64,000 nucleotides of DNA. Source: an uncultured Christensenella sp. Lineage in GTDB: Bacteria; Bacillota; Clostridia; Christensenellales; UBA3700. Each line of letters starts with the position of its first letter. Position 1 is the first letter of the stretch. The position numbers were made by a program, and so were the translations under genes. This document shows, one piece after another, positions 8,048-17,101 of this stretch. The DNA is taken from the NCBI GenBank assembly GCA_910584975.1, contig CAJUEA010000004.1, positions 1 to 64,000 of the forward strand, written 5' to 3'. The notes beneath the pieces were generated by a model, which ran no database searches, was not told where the DNA came from, and was given only the letters and a program-made list of their open reading frames with translations.

Positions 8048-10570
8048 TTATTTTTTGTCATATATTTTTGTTACAATAACCGTGCTGTCATCCTTCGCAC
8101 CACCAGCTGTTGCAGCCCTCAAAATGTCCTCTGCCAGTTGTTCGGGGCTTGCGTTTGGATTGTTGATTATCATATCGCAGATACTTTCTTGCTTTAAGTA
8201 ATCAGAAATTCCGTCCGTTGCCATAACCATTATATCGCCATCCATAATGATATGCCTATCTGTGTATGGCTTTGCCTCCTCCACAATGCCTAATGGCAAG
8301 GCACCACCACCAATCAGATAACACTTGTGATTGCGAATTATCATACTTTGCGTGCCACCCAATTTGATAATATCAATTACACCTGCCGTCAAATCAACCA
8401 TTGCCATATCAAGACAAGTGAAAGATTCGCTGTTATAAGTGGCTAAAATTTTGTTTATTAAAGATAAAATTGCATTGTTGTTAAAGCCTGCTTTATAGAA
8501 GTTTTCTATCATGCCAATAGTTGAGGTAGAATTGAAGTTTGCTTTTTCTCCACTGCCCATACCATCACACAAAACAAGCATAGTTTTGTCATATGCAACA
8601 TTTTGCACGCTAAAAGTATCCCCACTGGCTCTACTACCATCCATAGCACAAGTCGCAACGCCATAAGATATTGCATATTTTGGTGACTGCTTAAGCTCCA
8701 CAATATCAAAACCGGATATTTTGGATGGTAGACATTCCACCACTTCAAACACACATTTAAGCACTTTTGACACAACATTTGGCAACGCAGATTTTGAACT
8801 ATCCTTATGCCTAACTGTAAGTGTAACACCATAAACTCCATTTTCGCCACTCACAACAATATCTCTGCACACAATGTTGTAATAGTACAATTCTGTGATG
8901 ATATTTTGTTCACTTTCGCTGTCAAAAAACACTGCACTCCTAATCTCTTGTCCCAAAGACATAAGCATTGCACTCAAACTTTGCATTTGCTCGCCCAAAA
9001 TAATTCGTCCAGCACCAATTTGATTTTTCCTATCTAAGATTTTGACAAATCGTTGTGATTTATCAGATACCAAATTGATAAGTGAATCTTGTCTGGTACA
9101 ACGGCTTTGCAAAAACGGAGACAAATCATCCTTTGTAATCACTCCGTTATAAATAGCTTTGTCCACAATATCCTTGATTGCAAGCGTTGTATCTCCACCC
9201 AACATTGCCGAACAAAATTTGTAATTAGGGCATTTTGAGCAATGCTCCACTGCGATAAGTCCTGCAAGCTCTAAGCTATTGCTTGCAGAAACAACCAACT
9301 CTGCACCACCCAAAACACCACCTATTTCTGAAAGTACTTTTGCCATATTGCCAAGCTTTCTGCTTGTCTCTTGTCTGTTCCTCAGCACAACAGAATGTTC
9401 TGCACTTTGACTTTCTCCACCGCCAAACAAATGTATAAAATGTTCTTTCACATTTTTTGGAATAATCAAAAAACCTATCAAACCAATAGCAACTGCCAAC
9501 ACATGCAAGTAATCATATTTTCCAAAAGCATTAAAATAAAGTCCAACAAACACATCTCCAATCAAAAATGCTGCTGTGCCAAAATATATGTTGCTTGCAG
9601 AAAAAAGCAATGCTACGGCAACACAAAGCACTAAGCCACCAACAATCATTAAATTGCCACCTTCAAGTCCTGCACCCAAGCCCAAAACCAAGGCTCCAAT
9701 AAAGCTTACAGCTGGCTTTTTTGAAAAAACTAGCATCATTAAGATAAAAGAAGAAAACAAATAAAATGGCTTGAAAGAAAAAACATTGATTGAAAACAAA
9801 CCAATGCACAATGCCACAACCAAAGTGCAAAGACCAAACAACTCATCTTTTGCCAAGCGATATTTTGCACCACGAATAATGATTGCATACAAGCCTATTG
9901 TGGCAGTGTAAGTAAAAATTTGTGCAATTACAATACAGCATACTGCGTGAACAATCTGCCCAGTTGACGAAATATTGAACAAGATAACGGGCAATTGGCT
10001 TAATAAAGCATACAAATTTGTTTGCAACATTTTCATTGGTCGCAAAAACAAGTTGTGCAGTAACCTTGCTGCAATAAATATTATTGGAGGTAGCATTGCA
10101 ATGATAAGCCTTGGCACACTGAACCCCACAATTATCCCAGACAAAATATAACTTAAGGATAACGCAAAAACATTTTCTCGGCAGTAGACAAGTCCGACAA
10201 ACAATCCCAAACTGAAAGGAGACAAGCCAGCTGAAGATTTTGCGAAATTTAGCAATATCATCATGGCAAAATAACCTATGTGCTTTGCAACAAAAGTCAA
10301 AGTTGCTTTTCTTCCATACACTTTTTCTCCGCGTTTTCTTCCTAAATCATATGCCCTATTTCTGTTTGACGATTTTTTACTTAAACTGCCACCACCAATG
10401 TAATTAAGCTGATTAGCTTGAGAAAAGCTATTGCCATTCATAATAACAAAGTCACTTTGCTTTTCGCTTAATTTGACGGAATTATTTGATTTTTCTGCAA
10501 ACTCGCTTACATTTATCGGAACAAATTTACCAATATTATCTGTTTGTTCGCTATTCTTGTTATTATCCAT
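8048..10570 (-). CDS. spoIIE: Stage II sporulation protein E (membrane PP2C phosphatase)
   Basis: SpoIIE dephosphorylates SpoIIAA to free sigma-F in the forespore and also acts at the polar division site. This 840-residue protein has a ~95-residue cytosolic lead, about ten hydrophobic helices (roughly 95-380), a linker with the Cys cluster HCSKCPNYKFC, and a C-terminal PP2C domain. The phosphatase signatures are CDGMGSG, LDMAMVDLTAG and MATDGISDY, which carry the metal-binding aspartates. AGAGGT precedes the ATG. It lies directly upstream of tilS and hpt, the classical Bacillus neighbourhood. Good evidence that the organism sporulates. Confidence 0.95.
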   Translation of the reverse strand: MDNNKNSEQTDNIGKFVPINVSEFAEKSNNSVKLSEKQSDFVIMNGNSFSQANQLNYIGGGSLSKKSSNRNRAYDLGRKRGEKVYGRKATLTFVAKHIGYFAMMILLNFAKSSAGLSPFSLGLFVGLVYCRENVFALSLSYILSGIIVGFSVPRLIIAMLPPIIFIAARLLHNLFLRPMKMLQTNLYALLSQLPVILFNISSTGQIVHAVCCIVIAQIFTYTATIGLYAIIIRGAKYRLAKDELFGLCTLVVALCIGLFSINVFSFKPFYLFSSFILMMLVFSKKPAVSFIGALVLGLGAGLEGGNLMIVGGLVLCVAVALLFSASNIYFGTAAFLIGDVFVGLYFNAFGKYDYLHVLAVAIGLIGFLIIPKNVKEHFIHLFGGGESQSAEHSVVLRNRQETSRKLGNMAKVLSEIGGVLGGAELVVSASNSLELAGLIAVEHCSKCPNYKFCSAMLGGDTTLAIKDIVDKAIYNGVITKDDLSPFLQSRCTRQDSLINLVSDKSQRFVKILDRKNQIGAGRIILGEQMQSLSAMLMSLGQEIRSAVFFDSESEQNIITELYYYNIVCRDIVVSGENGVYGVTLTVRHKDSSKSALPNVVSKVLKCVFEVVECLPSKISGFDIVELKQSPKYAISYGVATCAMDGSRASGDTFSVQNVAYDKTMLVLCDGMGSGEKANFNSTSTIGMIENFYKAGFNNNAILSLINKILATYNSESFTCLDMAMVDLTAGVIDIIKLGGTQSMIIRNHKCYLIGGGALPLGIVEEAKPYTDRHIIMDGDIMVMATDGISDYLKQESICDMIINNPNASPEQLAEDILRAATAGGAKDDSTVIVTKIYDKK

Positions 10571-10705
10571 TTGCGCTACCTCTTTTTGAGTATTCCATTA
10601 AAGATTATCAAAAATTTGCACGCAAAAAAATACAAAAATGTCAAAAAAGCAAATATATTCTTCTTTTTTTGTATGAAAATATCAATTTTTAATGCTAAAA
10701 ACAAA

Positions 10706-10728
10706 ACGCTCCAAATTGGAGCGTTTTT
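10706..10728. terminator. Bidirectional terminator after the GPH transporter
   Basis: Perfect stem ACGCTCCAA/TTGGAGCGT with a one-nt centre, flanked by A-run and T-run (AAAACGCTCC...GGAGCGTTTTTG). It can serve the minus-strand transporter transcript ending at 10801 before the spoIIE promoter region. Confidence 0.85.
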
Positions 10729-10800
10729 GTTTGATTGCATATTTAATATCACATATTAAAGATTATTTATACTATCTTTAAATGCAAAGACACAAGGCGA

Positions 10801-12636
10801 TTATTCTTCTGCTTTTTCTTCCGTTTCAGCCTCTGTTTCAACAACATCTTCAACTGGAGTTTCTTCTTGAATTACAAGCTCTTCTTCTGCGACAGGTTCA
10901 GTAGGAGTTTCAACAGTCTCTTCTTCCGTTGGAGTTTCAACCTCTAGTCCTTTAGTTTCCTCAACTGGAGCAACTGGTTGCTCGATGTTTTCAATCTCTG
11001 CATTATTCTCTTCAACAGCAGTACTTTCAACAATAGCTGCATCTTCTACAAGATTTTCTTGATTTTCAGCAGGTTGAACATCTTCCAAAGTCATTGTTCC
11101 TTCAGCTATAGCAAGTCGTTTTGCATTTAGTTCGTCCAAAATTCTTGTATGCTCTTTGTCAGTCAATTCATATTTTAGCATTGGAATAATTGACAAAATC
11201 ATACCAATAGCAGGAGGGATTGAAACAAGGAAGAACATAATCATTGCAAATGACCTGTAATCTTCAGCGAATGTAACAAGACCAGATGCTAAAGCGGAGT
11301 TCATGCTTGTGATAGCGTCAGTTTCGTAACCAACAATCATATAGCAAAGACCTTGAATCATAACTGCGATTCCAGCAGCAAGTTTTGTAAGGAATGATTG
11401 ACCTGAGAAGAATACACCATCTGGACGAGTTCCGTTTGCGTGCTCTTCGTAGTCTACGCAGTCCGCAATCATCATTGATTGCAATACCATGATAAATCCG
11501 ATACCTGCACTTGCAATTAAGAATGCTATTGAAAGCAAAATGATTGGAACGCCACCCAAAGTTGTTGGGAATATCAAATACAAAACGAAAATCATTGCAA
11601 ATGCCACACCTGATACAATGTTCATTACATTGAAAATTGTCTTTTTCTCAAACTTTTTGCAAAGAATTGGAGTTAAAGCCATTGCACCAAATTGTCCACC
11701 AAATACGCCGATTGCGATTGGTCCGTATTGCAACAAAATGTTTTTAACAAAATCAGCAGTTGCACCATTGTTACCAAAGTACATTGTCATAAGTGGCATT
11801 GCCAAAATCAACAACAATTGGAATGGACTTCTGATAATACCTGAAATCAAAATTCTGCGGAAAGGTTTGTTTGCCCACATAATTTTGAAGTTATCAATAA
11901 TACCTCTTTTCTTTTCTTCTTCGCAATTAACACGCTCTTTTGCAAGGGCTGCACACTGGAACAAAATTGTTCCGACAACTGCAAGCACGATAGCAACGAT
12001 AATGAATGCCAATTGTAAGTTTTTAGCAACTTGTTCTGAGCTGCCACCAGGGAATGCGTTTGCCAAAGCTTGTGCGATTGGAACCATGATAAAGCCTAGT
12101 GCACCACCGATACCAGCAACCATTCTTGCAAGAGAAAGCAAGTTTGAACGCTTTGACTCATCAGCAGTCATACGAGATGCAATACCCCAAAGAGGAATAT
12201 CAGCGGCTGTATACAACATACCCCACAAAATATATGATATACCTGCCCAAGCAATTATCATAAAGTTTGCACCGAATGAATTGTTTTTGCTATAAATACC
12301 ATTTGCAAAACACAATATCGTGCCTATCATAATAATAACTGGCATAAACATCAAATAAGGCCTGCATTTACCCCATTTGCTTTTTGTTTTATCTACAAAA
12401 GTACCCATCATTGGGTCATTGATTGCGTCCCATACACGAGCTATTGCCATGATTACAGAAATAGCCAATGCCGGCAAAGCGATAACATTGCTGAAATAAA
12501 AGGCAAGACCGGAACTGATAATACCATAAACGATATTTTGACCAGCCATACCAATTAAGTAACCATTACGCTCCTTGGCAGTGTATGAAAGAGGATTTGT
12601 TTCTTTTGATTTTGCTTTTTTCATCGCTTTTGTCAT
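10801..12636 (-). CDS. GPH-family sugar:cation symporter with long acidic C-terminal tail
   Basis: An MFS-fold glycoside-pentoside-hexuronide:cation symporter (MelB/XynP type), probably importing oligosaccharides or glycosides. About twelve membrane helices fill residues 25-495. DPMMGTFVDKTKSKWGKCRP, the family's cytoplasmic loop motif after helix 2, is present, as is VDYEEHANGTRPDG near the later loop. After residue ~500 comes a ~110-residue tail dominated by Glu, Val, Thr and Pro (repeats such as VETPTE and EEETVE), which ordinary family members lack. AAGGGTGA precedes the ATG. It stands alone, between a terminator and a divergent region. Substrate not predictable. Confidence 0.88.
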   Translation of the reverse strand: MTKAMKKAKSKETNPLSYTAKERNGYLIGMAGQNIVYGIISSGLAFYFSNVIALPALAISVIMAIARVWDAINDPMMGTFVDKTKSKWGKCRPYLMFMPVIIMIGTILCFANGIYSKNNSFGANFMIIAWAGISYILWGMLYTAADIPLWGIASRMTADESKRSNLLSLARMVAGIGGALGFIMVPIAQALANAFPGGSSEQVAKNLQLAFIIVAIVLAVVGTILFQCAALAKERVNCEEEKKRGIIDNFKIMWANKPFRRILISGIIRSPFQLLLILAMPLMTMYFGNNGATADFVKNILLQYGPIAIGVFGGQFGAMALTPILCKKFEKKTIFNVMNIVSGVAFAMIFVLYLIFPTTLGGVPIILLSIAFLIASAGIGFIMVLQSMMIADCVDYEEHANGTRPDGVFFSGQSFLTKLAAGIAVMIQGLCYMIVGYETDAITSMNSALASGLVTFAEDYRSFAMIMFFLVSIPPAIGMILSIIPMLKYELTDKEHTRILDELNAKRLAIAEGTMTLEDVQPAENQENLVEDAAIVESTAVEENNAEIENIEQPVAPVEETKGLEVETPTEEETVETPTEPVAEEELVIQEETPVEDVVETEAETEEKAEE

Positions 12637-12898
12637 ATCTTCACCCTTCCAACTTATTGTAACTATTATGTATTTAATTATTATAATTAAAATATTAAAA
12701 AGTTACAAAGTTATTATAACATATACTTTTTAGATTAGCAATATATATCAAAAAAATAAACATAGATTTTACAATATTTTTTACATAAACAACATTTATA
12801 GCCATTAATGTGCTGAACACTTGTTGCTAATGCTAAAATCAACTCCCAACAAACTTTTGAAAATCAACAAAATATAATTTTATTTTTATTGTTTGGTA

Positions 12899-12927
12899 TT
12901 GATTAATTGCAAATAATGTGCTATTAT
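12899..12927 (+). promoter_or_regulatory. Promoter of the small gene at 13007
   Basis: TTGATT (12899-12904), 17 nt, TATTAT (12922-12927). The start would be about 70 nt upstream of the ATG at 13007. The rest of the divergent gap 12637-12898 is very AT-rich with no other gene visible. Confidence 0.6.
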
Positions 12928-13006
12928 ATTTTTACAATAAATTTTTGCAAAAATCCTTTTGCACACATTTAATTTATCAAAAAATTATTTAAAAATAGGA
13001 GCGAAT

Positions 13007-13450
13007 ATGCTTTCATTGCAAGAACTAAAAAACATTTTGAAGGAAAACAATGTCAACAACGAAGATTTTTCACCACAATGCATTTCGGAGATTTACGGAA
13101 AAAACATTGACAATGACCTTTTGCTTAATTTAATTCAAGAAATGGTGCTTGCCACTGTTGATTTTGACACTCCTCTTTACGACATACTTGCCTACGCAAA
13201 TGACTTTGAGGAAAAATTGCAACTGGATGAAGACACAACTTTTGTGTGCGACATTTTGAATATCGTTATCACAAATATGCCGATATGCCAAGAAAACGCG
13301 AACCGCTTGATTGATTTAATGGAAGACGCAGACATTCTTGATGCATACAATCTTTTAATGCAAGACTATAAGCAATTTTTAACAAACAAGCAAATTGCCG
13401 ATTTACAAGAACTTGCGAACAAAACTTTTGACAGTGGAGTTTTGCTTTAA
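13007..13450 (+). CDS. Small all-alpha protein of unknown function
   Basis: I do not recognise this 147-residue protein. ATG at 13007 is chosen because TAGGAG lies six nt upstream; an in-frame TTG 48 nt earlier has no ribosome site. The sequence is acidic and predicted helical throughout (LSLQELKNILKENN at the start, LQELANKTFD near the end), with three cysteines and no membrane helix or signal. It has its own promoter and is flanked by oppositely oriented genes, so context gives no functional hint. Confidence 0.7.
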   Translation: MLSLQELKNILKENNVNNEDFSPQCISEIYGKNIDNDLLLNLIQEMVLATVDFDTPLYDILAYANDFEEKLQLDEDTTFVCDILNIVITNMPICQENANRLIDLMEDADILDAYNLLMQDYKQFLTNKQIADLQELANKTFDSGVLL

Positions 13451-13494
13451 TAAGCTTTTTAAACATATATATTATTTTATATATCTTTGGTTAT

Positions 13495-13620
13495 TGTCAT
13501 TTCGATTGAAGGCATAGCCGTAATCGAGGAATCTCAAGCTGTGCTCGTTGAGTAAAGGGAAAATTAATCAATTTTTATATAAACAAAGTCGGAGAACCCT
13601 CGATTACGCTCGGGATGACA
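13495..13620. repeat. Dispersed palindromic element (MITE-like)
   Basis: A 126-bp intergenic element with imperfect terminal inverted repeats. The left end reads TGTCATTTCGA...GTAATCGAGGAATCTC (13495-13505 and 13520-13535, with a 14-nt insertion between the two parts). The right end is GGAGAACCCT...CGATTACG...CGGGATGACA (13591-13620), its complement. The interior carries CTCAAGCTGTGCTCGTTGAG. Related degenerate copies lie at 78-210. No coding capacity. Confidence 0.7.
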
Positions 13621-13684
13621 GGAAATAAGCCAATTAATATAAGAATCATAAATAAGTTATTTGTTTTTAATTTATACACAAAAC

Positions 13685-13720
13685 AAAAAGAATGATTTCA
13701 AAACGAAATCATTCTTTTTT
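13685..13720. terminator. Bidirectional terminator between convergent genes
   Basis: AAAAAGAATGATTTC (13685-13699) pairs perfectly with GAAATCATTCTTTTT (13705-13719) around AAAAC. It separates the convergent small gene (ending 13450) and the XRE-cupin gene (ending 13806). Confidence 0.85.
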
Positions 13721-13805
13721 GCTTTATTATTTTTATGTTTTTGTGATTTATAAATGTGCTATATCTGTTTTCATAAAAGCTGTTGACACTGCTTCACCAA
13801 AAGTT

Positions 13806-14372
13806 TTAGTTCATAACAACGGCAATTATTTTTACATCCTTGCCACCAACAGCAATCAATCCGTGTGGTTTTTCGCTGTTGTAATAAATTGTGTCGCCTT
13901 CATTAAGCTCTACAATATGCCCATCAATGCTAACGCGCATTGTTCCTTCAAGCACATAATCCATTTCTTGACCATTGTGCATACTTGTTTCAATTGGCTT
14001 GTTTTCAAGTTGCTCTGAATATGGAATGGTAACCACAAAAGGTTCAGATTTTCTGCCCCTCATATTGTAAGCCAAGTGCATGTAATTAAAGCCATTGTTT
14101 CGGATAATAGGCATACCTTCGCCTTTTCTTGTTACGGCAAAGTGATTGAGTTTTGCACTATCACCTGTAATCAATTCTGTGATATTGCAACCTAGCACAT
14201 TTGCACAATTATACAAAAAATTGAAAGTGAAATCTTTTTCGCCTTTTTCATATATTTCATAATCAGCCTCAGAAACATCTGTTGCCTTTGCCATTTCTTG
14301 CACAGACACACCTGTAAGATCTCTTAAGCTTTTTAACCTTAATGCAACTTCTTTTAAATTATATGATAACAT
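13806..14372 (-). CDS. XRE-family regulator with C-terminal cupin domain
   Basis: A 188-residue cytoplasmic transcription factor. Residues 6-60 form a helix-turn-helix of the Cro/CI type (LTGVSVQEMAKATDVSEADY). Residues about 115-185 form a cupin barrel (GQEMDYVLEGTMRVSIDGH, then ELNEGDTIYYNSEKPHGL) that in relatives binds a small ligand. This HTH-cupin layout resembles PuuR/SutR-like regulators. SD AAGGAG is nine nt before the ATG. A TATAAT at 14429-14434 with repeated TTAAGC half-sites upstream could be an autoregulatory site. The regulon cannot be deduced. Confidence 0.88.
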   Translation of the reverse strand: MLSYNLKEVALRLKSLRDLTGVSVQEMAKATDVSEADYEIYEKGEKDFTFNFLYNCANVLGCNITELITGDSAKLNHFAVTRKGEGMPIIRNNGFNYMHLAYNMRGRKSEPFVVTIPYSEQLENKPIETSMHNGQEMDYVLEGTMRVSIDGHIVELNEGDTIYYNSEKPHGLIAVGGKDVKIIAVVMN

Positions 14373-14428
14373 TTTTATAGCTCCTTAAGTTTAAGATTGT
14401 ATTCCATACCTGTTAATTTTGCAAACAA

Positions 14429-14460
14429 ATTATAGCTTAAGTATCTTTTAAATAAGCTTA
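14429..14460 (-). promoter_or_regulatory. Promoter/operator candidate of the XRE-cupin gene
   Basis: On the minus strand TATAAT is preceded by TTAAGC...CTTAAGC: the sequence TTAAGC occurs twice about 20 nt apart, as TAAGCTTA and CTTAAGC. No good -35 box is present, which fits a regulated promoter. Confidence 0.4.
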
Positions 14461-14612
14461 AAATTATCCAAAAAGACAATTTAATGCCGATTTTTGAAAG
14501 ATAATTTGAATTTTTTTAATTATATATGCAGAATAAAGTTTGCATATAAGAACAATCTTTGATTGCAAATAATAACAAAAACTTTTGTTGCAACTTTAAA
14601 TTACATTGCAAA

Positions 14613-16154
14613 TTACTTTTTAAGCAAGCTGTGTCCTGTCATTTCAGCAGGAATTTGAATTCCCATCATATCCAACATTGTTGGAGCGATATCACAAAGC
14701 TTGCCACCATCCATTAAGCCTACATTTGAATTGTCATCAATTTTGATTAGAGGCACTGGATTGGTTGTATGTGCAGTAAATGGCTCTTTTGTTTCAGGGT
14801 CAAACATATAGTCAGCATTTCCGTGATCGGCAGTAAGTAATGCCATACCACCAACTTTTTTGATTGCATCCAAAACTTTTTCAACACATTCATCCACTGC
14901 TTTAACTGCTTTTTTTGCAGCATCAAGAATACCTGTGTGACCAACCATATCGCAGTTTGCAAAGTTCAGAATCATAACATCGTATTTTTTTGACAAAATG
15001 ACTTCAACTGCTTTATCAGCAACCTCATATGCACTCATTTCTGGTTTCATATCAAAAGTTGCAATCTTTGGACTATCAATCAAAATTCTGTCCTCATTTG
15101 GATTTGCAGCCTCTACACCACCATTAAAGAAGAAAGTTACATGTGCATATTTTTGTGTTTCTGCAATTCTGAATTGTTTTAAGCCTTGTTTTGACAAATA
15201 CTCACCCAAAGTGTTGTCATATGATTGTGGCTTATAAGCAACATCCAACAAATTGTTAAAAGTAACATCATATTGAGTCATTGACACAAATGTTGGTGCC
15301 AAAAATCCTTTTTTACGCTCAAAGCCTGCAAAATCATCATAGATAAATGAACGAGTAATCATTCTTGCTCTGTCAGGACGGAAGTTTGCAAAAATTATGC
15401 TATCGCCCTTGTCAACAGTTGCAACAGGCTTTCCATCTCTTTGGATAACTGTTGGAATAACAAATTCGTCAGTAACGCCTGCTTCATAGCTTGCAGTGAT
15501 TGCCTCAACAGCACTATTTGCAGTGTTTCCCACGCCATCAACCAAAGCTGAATATGCTTTGTCAACTCTTTCCCAAATATTATCTCTGTCCATTGCATAA
15601 AATCTGCCACTTATTGTTGCGATTTCGCCAAAGCCGATTTTTGCCATAAACTCTGTTGCATCAATGATAAATTGTTTGCCACTTGTTGGAGAAACATCCC
15701 TTCCGTCAAGAAAAGCATGAAGATAAACATTATCCAATCCTTGTTTTTTAGCCATTTCAACAAGCGCACAAATATGACTAATGTGGCTGTGCACTCCACC
15801 ATCAGACAAAAGTCCGAAAATGTGCAATTTTTTACCATTTTGCTTTGCGTTTTTGCAAGCTTTTAAAAATGCTGGATTTTCAAAAAAATCTCCATCATTA
15901 ATAGATTTTGTAATGCGAGTAAGTTCTTGATAAACAATGCGTCCTGCACCAATATTCAAATGTCCTACTTCGCTGTTACCCATTTGTCCATCAGGCAAGC
16001 CAACTGCCATACCACTGGCATCAAGGCTTGTTGTTGGATATTTATTCATTAAACCAAGGACATAAGGAGAAGTTTGCTTTGAAATAGCATTGTTTTCCCC
16101 CTCTTTGTTAAGTCCGTAGCCGTCCAAAATAATCAGTCCAGTAAATGCACTCAT
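14613..16154 (-). CDS. gpmI: 2,3-bisphosphoglycerate-independent phosphoglycerate mutase
   Basis: Interconverts 3- and 2-phosphoglycerate in glycolysis with a Mn-dependent phosphoserine intermediate. The 513-residue length is typical. Metal ligands and nucleophile are visible: LDGYG with Asp11, and GQMGNSEVGHLNIGAG with Ser61; RPDRARMITR and NCDMVGHTG near 430, LTADHGNAD near 450. A weak AAAGGTGG lies 12 nt before the ATG. The stop of tpiA and this start are two nt apart, so they are co-transcribed behind pgk. Confidence 0.97.
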   Translation of the reverse strand: MSAFTGLIILDGYGLNKEGENNAISKQTSPYVLGLMNKYPTTSLDASGMAVGLPDGQMGNSEVGHLNIGAGRIVYQELTRITKSINDGDFFENPAFLKACKNAKQNGKKLHIFGLLSDGGVHSHISHICALVEMAKKQGLDNVYLHAFLDGRDVSPTSGKQFIIDATEFMAKIGFGEIATISGRFYAMDRDNIWERVDKAYSALVDGVGNTANSAVEAITASYEAGVTDEFVIPTVIQRDGKPVATVDKGDSIIFANFRPDRARMITRSFIYDDFAGFERKKGFLAPTFVSMTQYDVTFNNLLDVAYKPQSYDNTLGEYLSKQGLKQFRIAETQKYAHVTFFFNGGVEAANPNEDRILIDSPKIATFDMKPEMSAYEVADKAVEVILSKKYDVMILNFANCDMVGHTGILDAAKKAVKAVDECVEKVLDAIKKVGGMALLTADHGNADYMFDPETKEPFTAHTTNPVPLIKIDDNSNVGLMDGGKLCDIAPTMLDMMGIQIPAEMTGHSLLKK

Positions 16155-16155
16155 A

Positions 16156-16905
16156 TTAATATTTAACCACCTTTGAAAAGTCTTCTGCCTTCAAGCTTGC
16201 ACCACCGATAAGCCCACCATCGATTTCAGGCATAGCCATAAGCTCACTTGCATTTTTAGGGTTCATTGAACCACCATATTGAATACGAAGTTTGTTTTCT
16301 GCACAATTTTTGCAATACAATGCAGCAACTTTGTTTCTGATAATAGCGATTGTGTCATTTGCCTCTTGTGCAGTTGCAGTTTTACCTGTTCCGATTGCCC
16401 AAATTGGCTCGTAAGCGATAACCACTTTGTCAAGTTCTTCAGCACTAACACCTGCCAAAGCTTTTTCAGTTTGAGCTTCAAGCAATGCTTTGTAAACACC
16501 TGATTCTCTCTCTTCCAAAGATTCGCCAACGCAAATGATTGGTTTCAAGCCTTTTGCCAAAGCTTGCAAAACTCTTTTGTTAACAGTTTCATCTGTCTCA
16601 CCAAAATATTGACGACGCTCGCTGTGTCCGATAATAACATATTCAACACCAAGCTCCAAAAGCATATCTGCGCTGATTTCGCCAGTGAAAGCACCTTTAT
16701 CTGCCCAGTGAACATTTTCTGCACCAAGTTTGATGTTTGTGTTTTTAATCATTTCGCCAGCTGTTTGAATGTTTGTGTAAGGTACGCAAACAACGCACTC
16801 TGCTTTTGCATCAGCTACCAAAGGAATAAGGTCAGTCAAAAGTGCCTTTGTATCCTTAATTGTATTGTTCATTTTCCAGTTTCCTGCAATAATAGGTTGT
16901 CTCAT
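16156..16905 (-). CDS. tpiA: Triosephosphate isomerase
   Basis: Interconverts dihydroxyacetone phosphate and glyceraldehyde 3-phosphate. The start at 16905 (MRQPIIAGNWKMN) has AAGGAG eight nt upstream; an upstream in-frame ATG would add 16 non-homologous residues. In the 249-residue protein the catalytic residues are Asn9 and Lys11 (GNWKMN), His94 (IIGHSERR) and Glu166 (AYEPIWAIGTGK). Lies between pgk and gpmI in a glycolytic series. Confidence 0.98.
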   Translation of the reverse strand: MRQPIIAGNWKMNNTIKDTKALLTDLIPLVADAKAECVVCVPYTNIQTAGEMIKNTNIKLGAENVHWADKGAFTGEISADMLLELGVEYVIIGHSERRQYFGETDETVNKRVLQALAKGLKPIICVGESLEERESGVYKALLEAQTEKALAGVSAEELDKVVIAYEPIWAIGTGKTATAQEANDTIAIIRNKVAALYCKNCAENKLRIQYGGSMNPKNASELMAMPEIDGGLIGGASLKAEDFSKVVKY

Positions 16906-17101
16906 TTTTAGTTTCTCCTTAAATGTATTAATTTTTATTTGTGTAATCCACATTTAATCAATATAAGTATTATTATTGTCAAAATGTGATGATTATTTTT
17001 GCTTTTTATTCAAAAGACTATGTTTTTAACAGCAATTTGCCATTTTATAAAAATCTTGTTGCGCCAAAATTTGACGCAAGCAAAGATTTATTGTTATTCA
17101 A

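Noticed and set aside
11489..12295. 268-codon plus-strand ORF opposite the GPH transporter
   Set aside because: Antisense shadow of a hydrophobic gene; composition and lack of start signals do not support coding.
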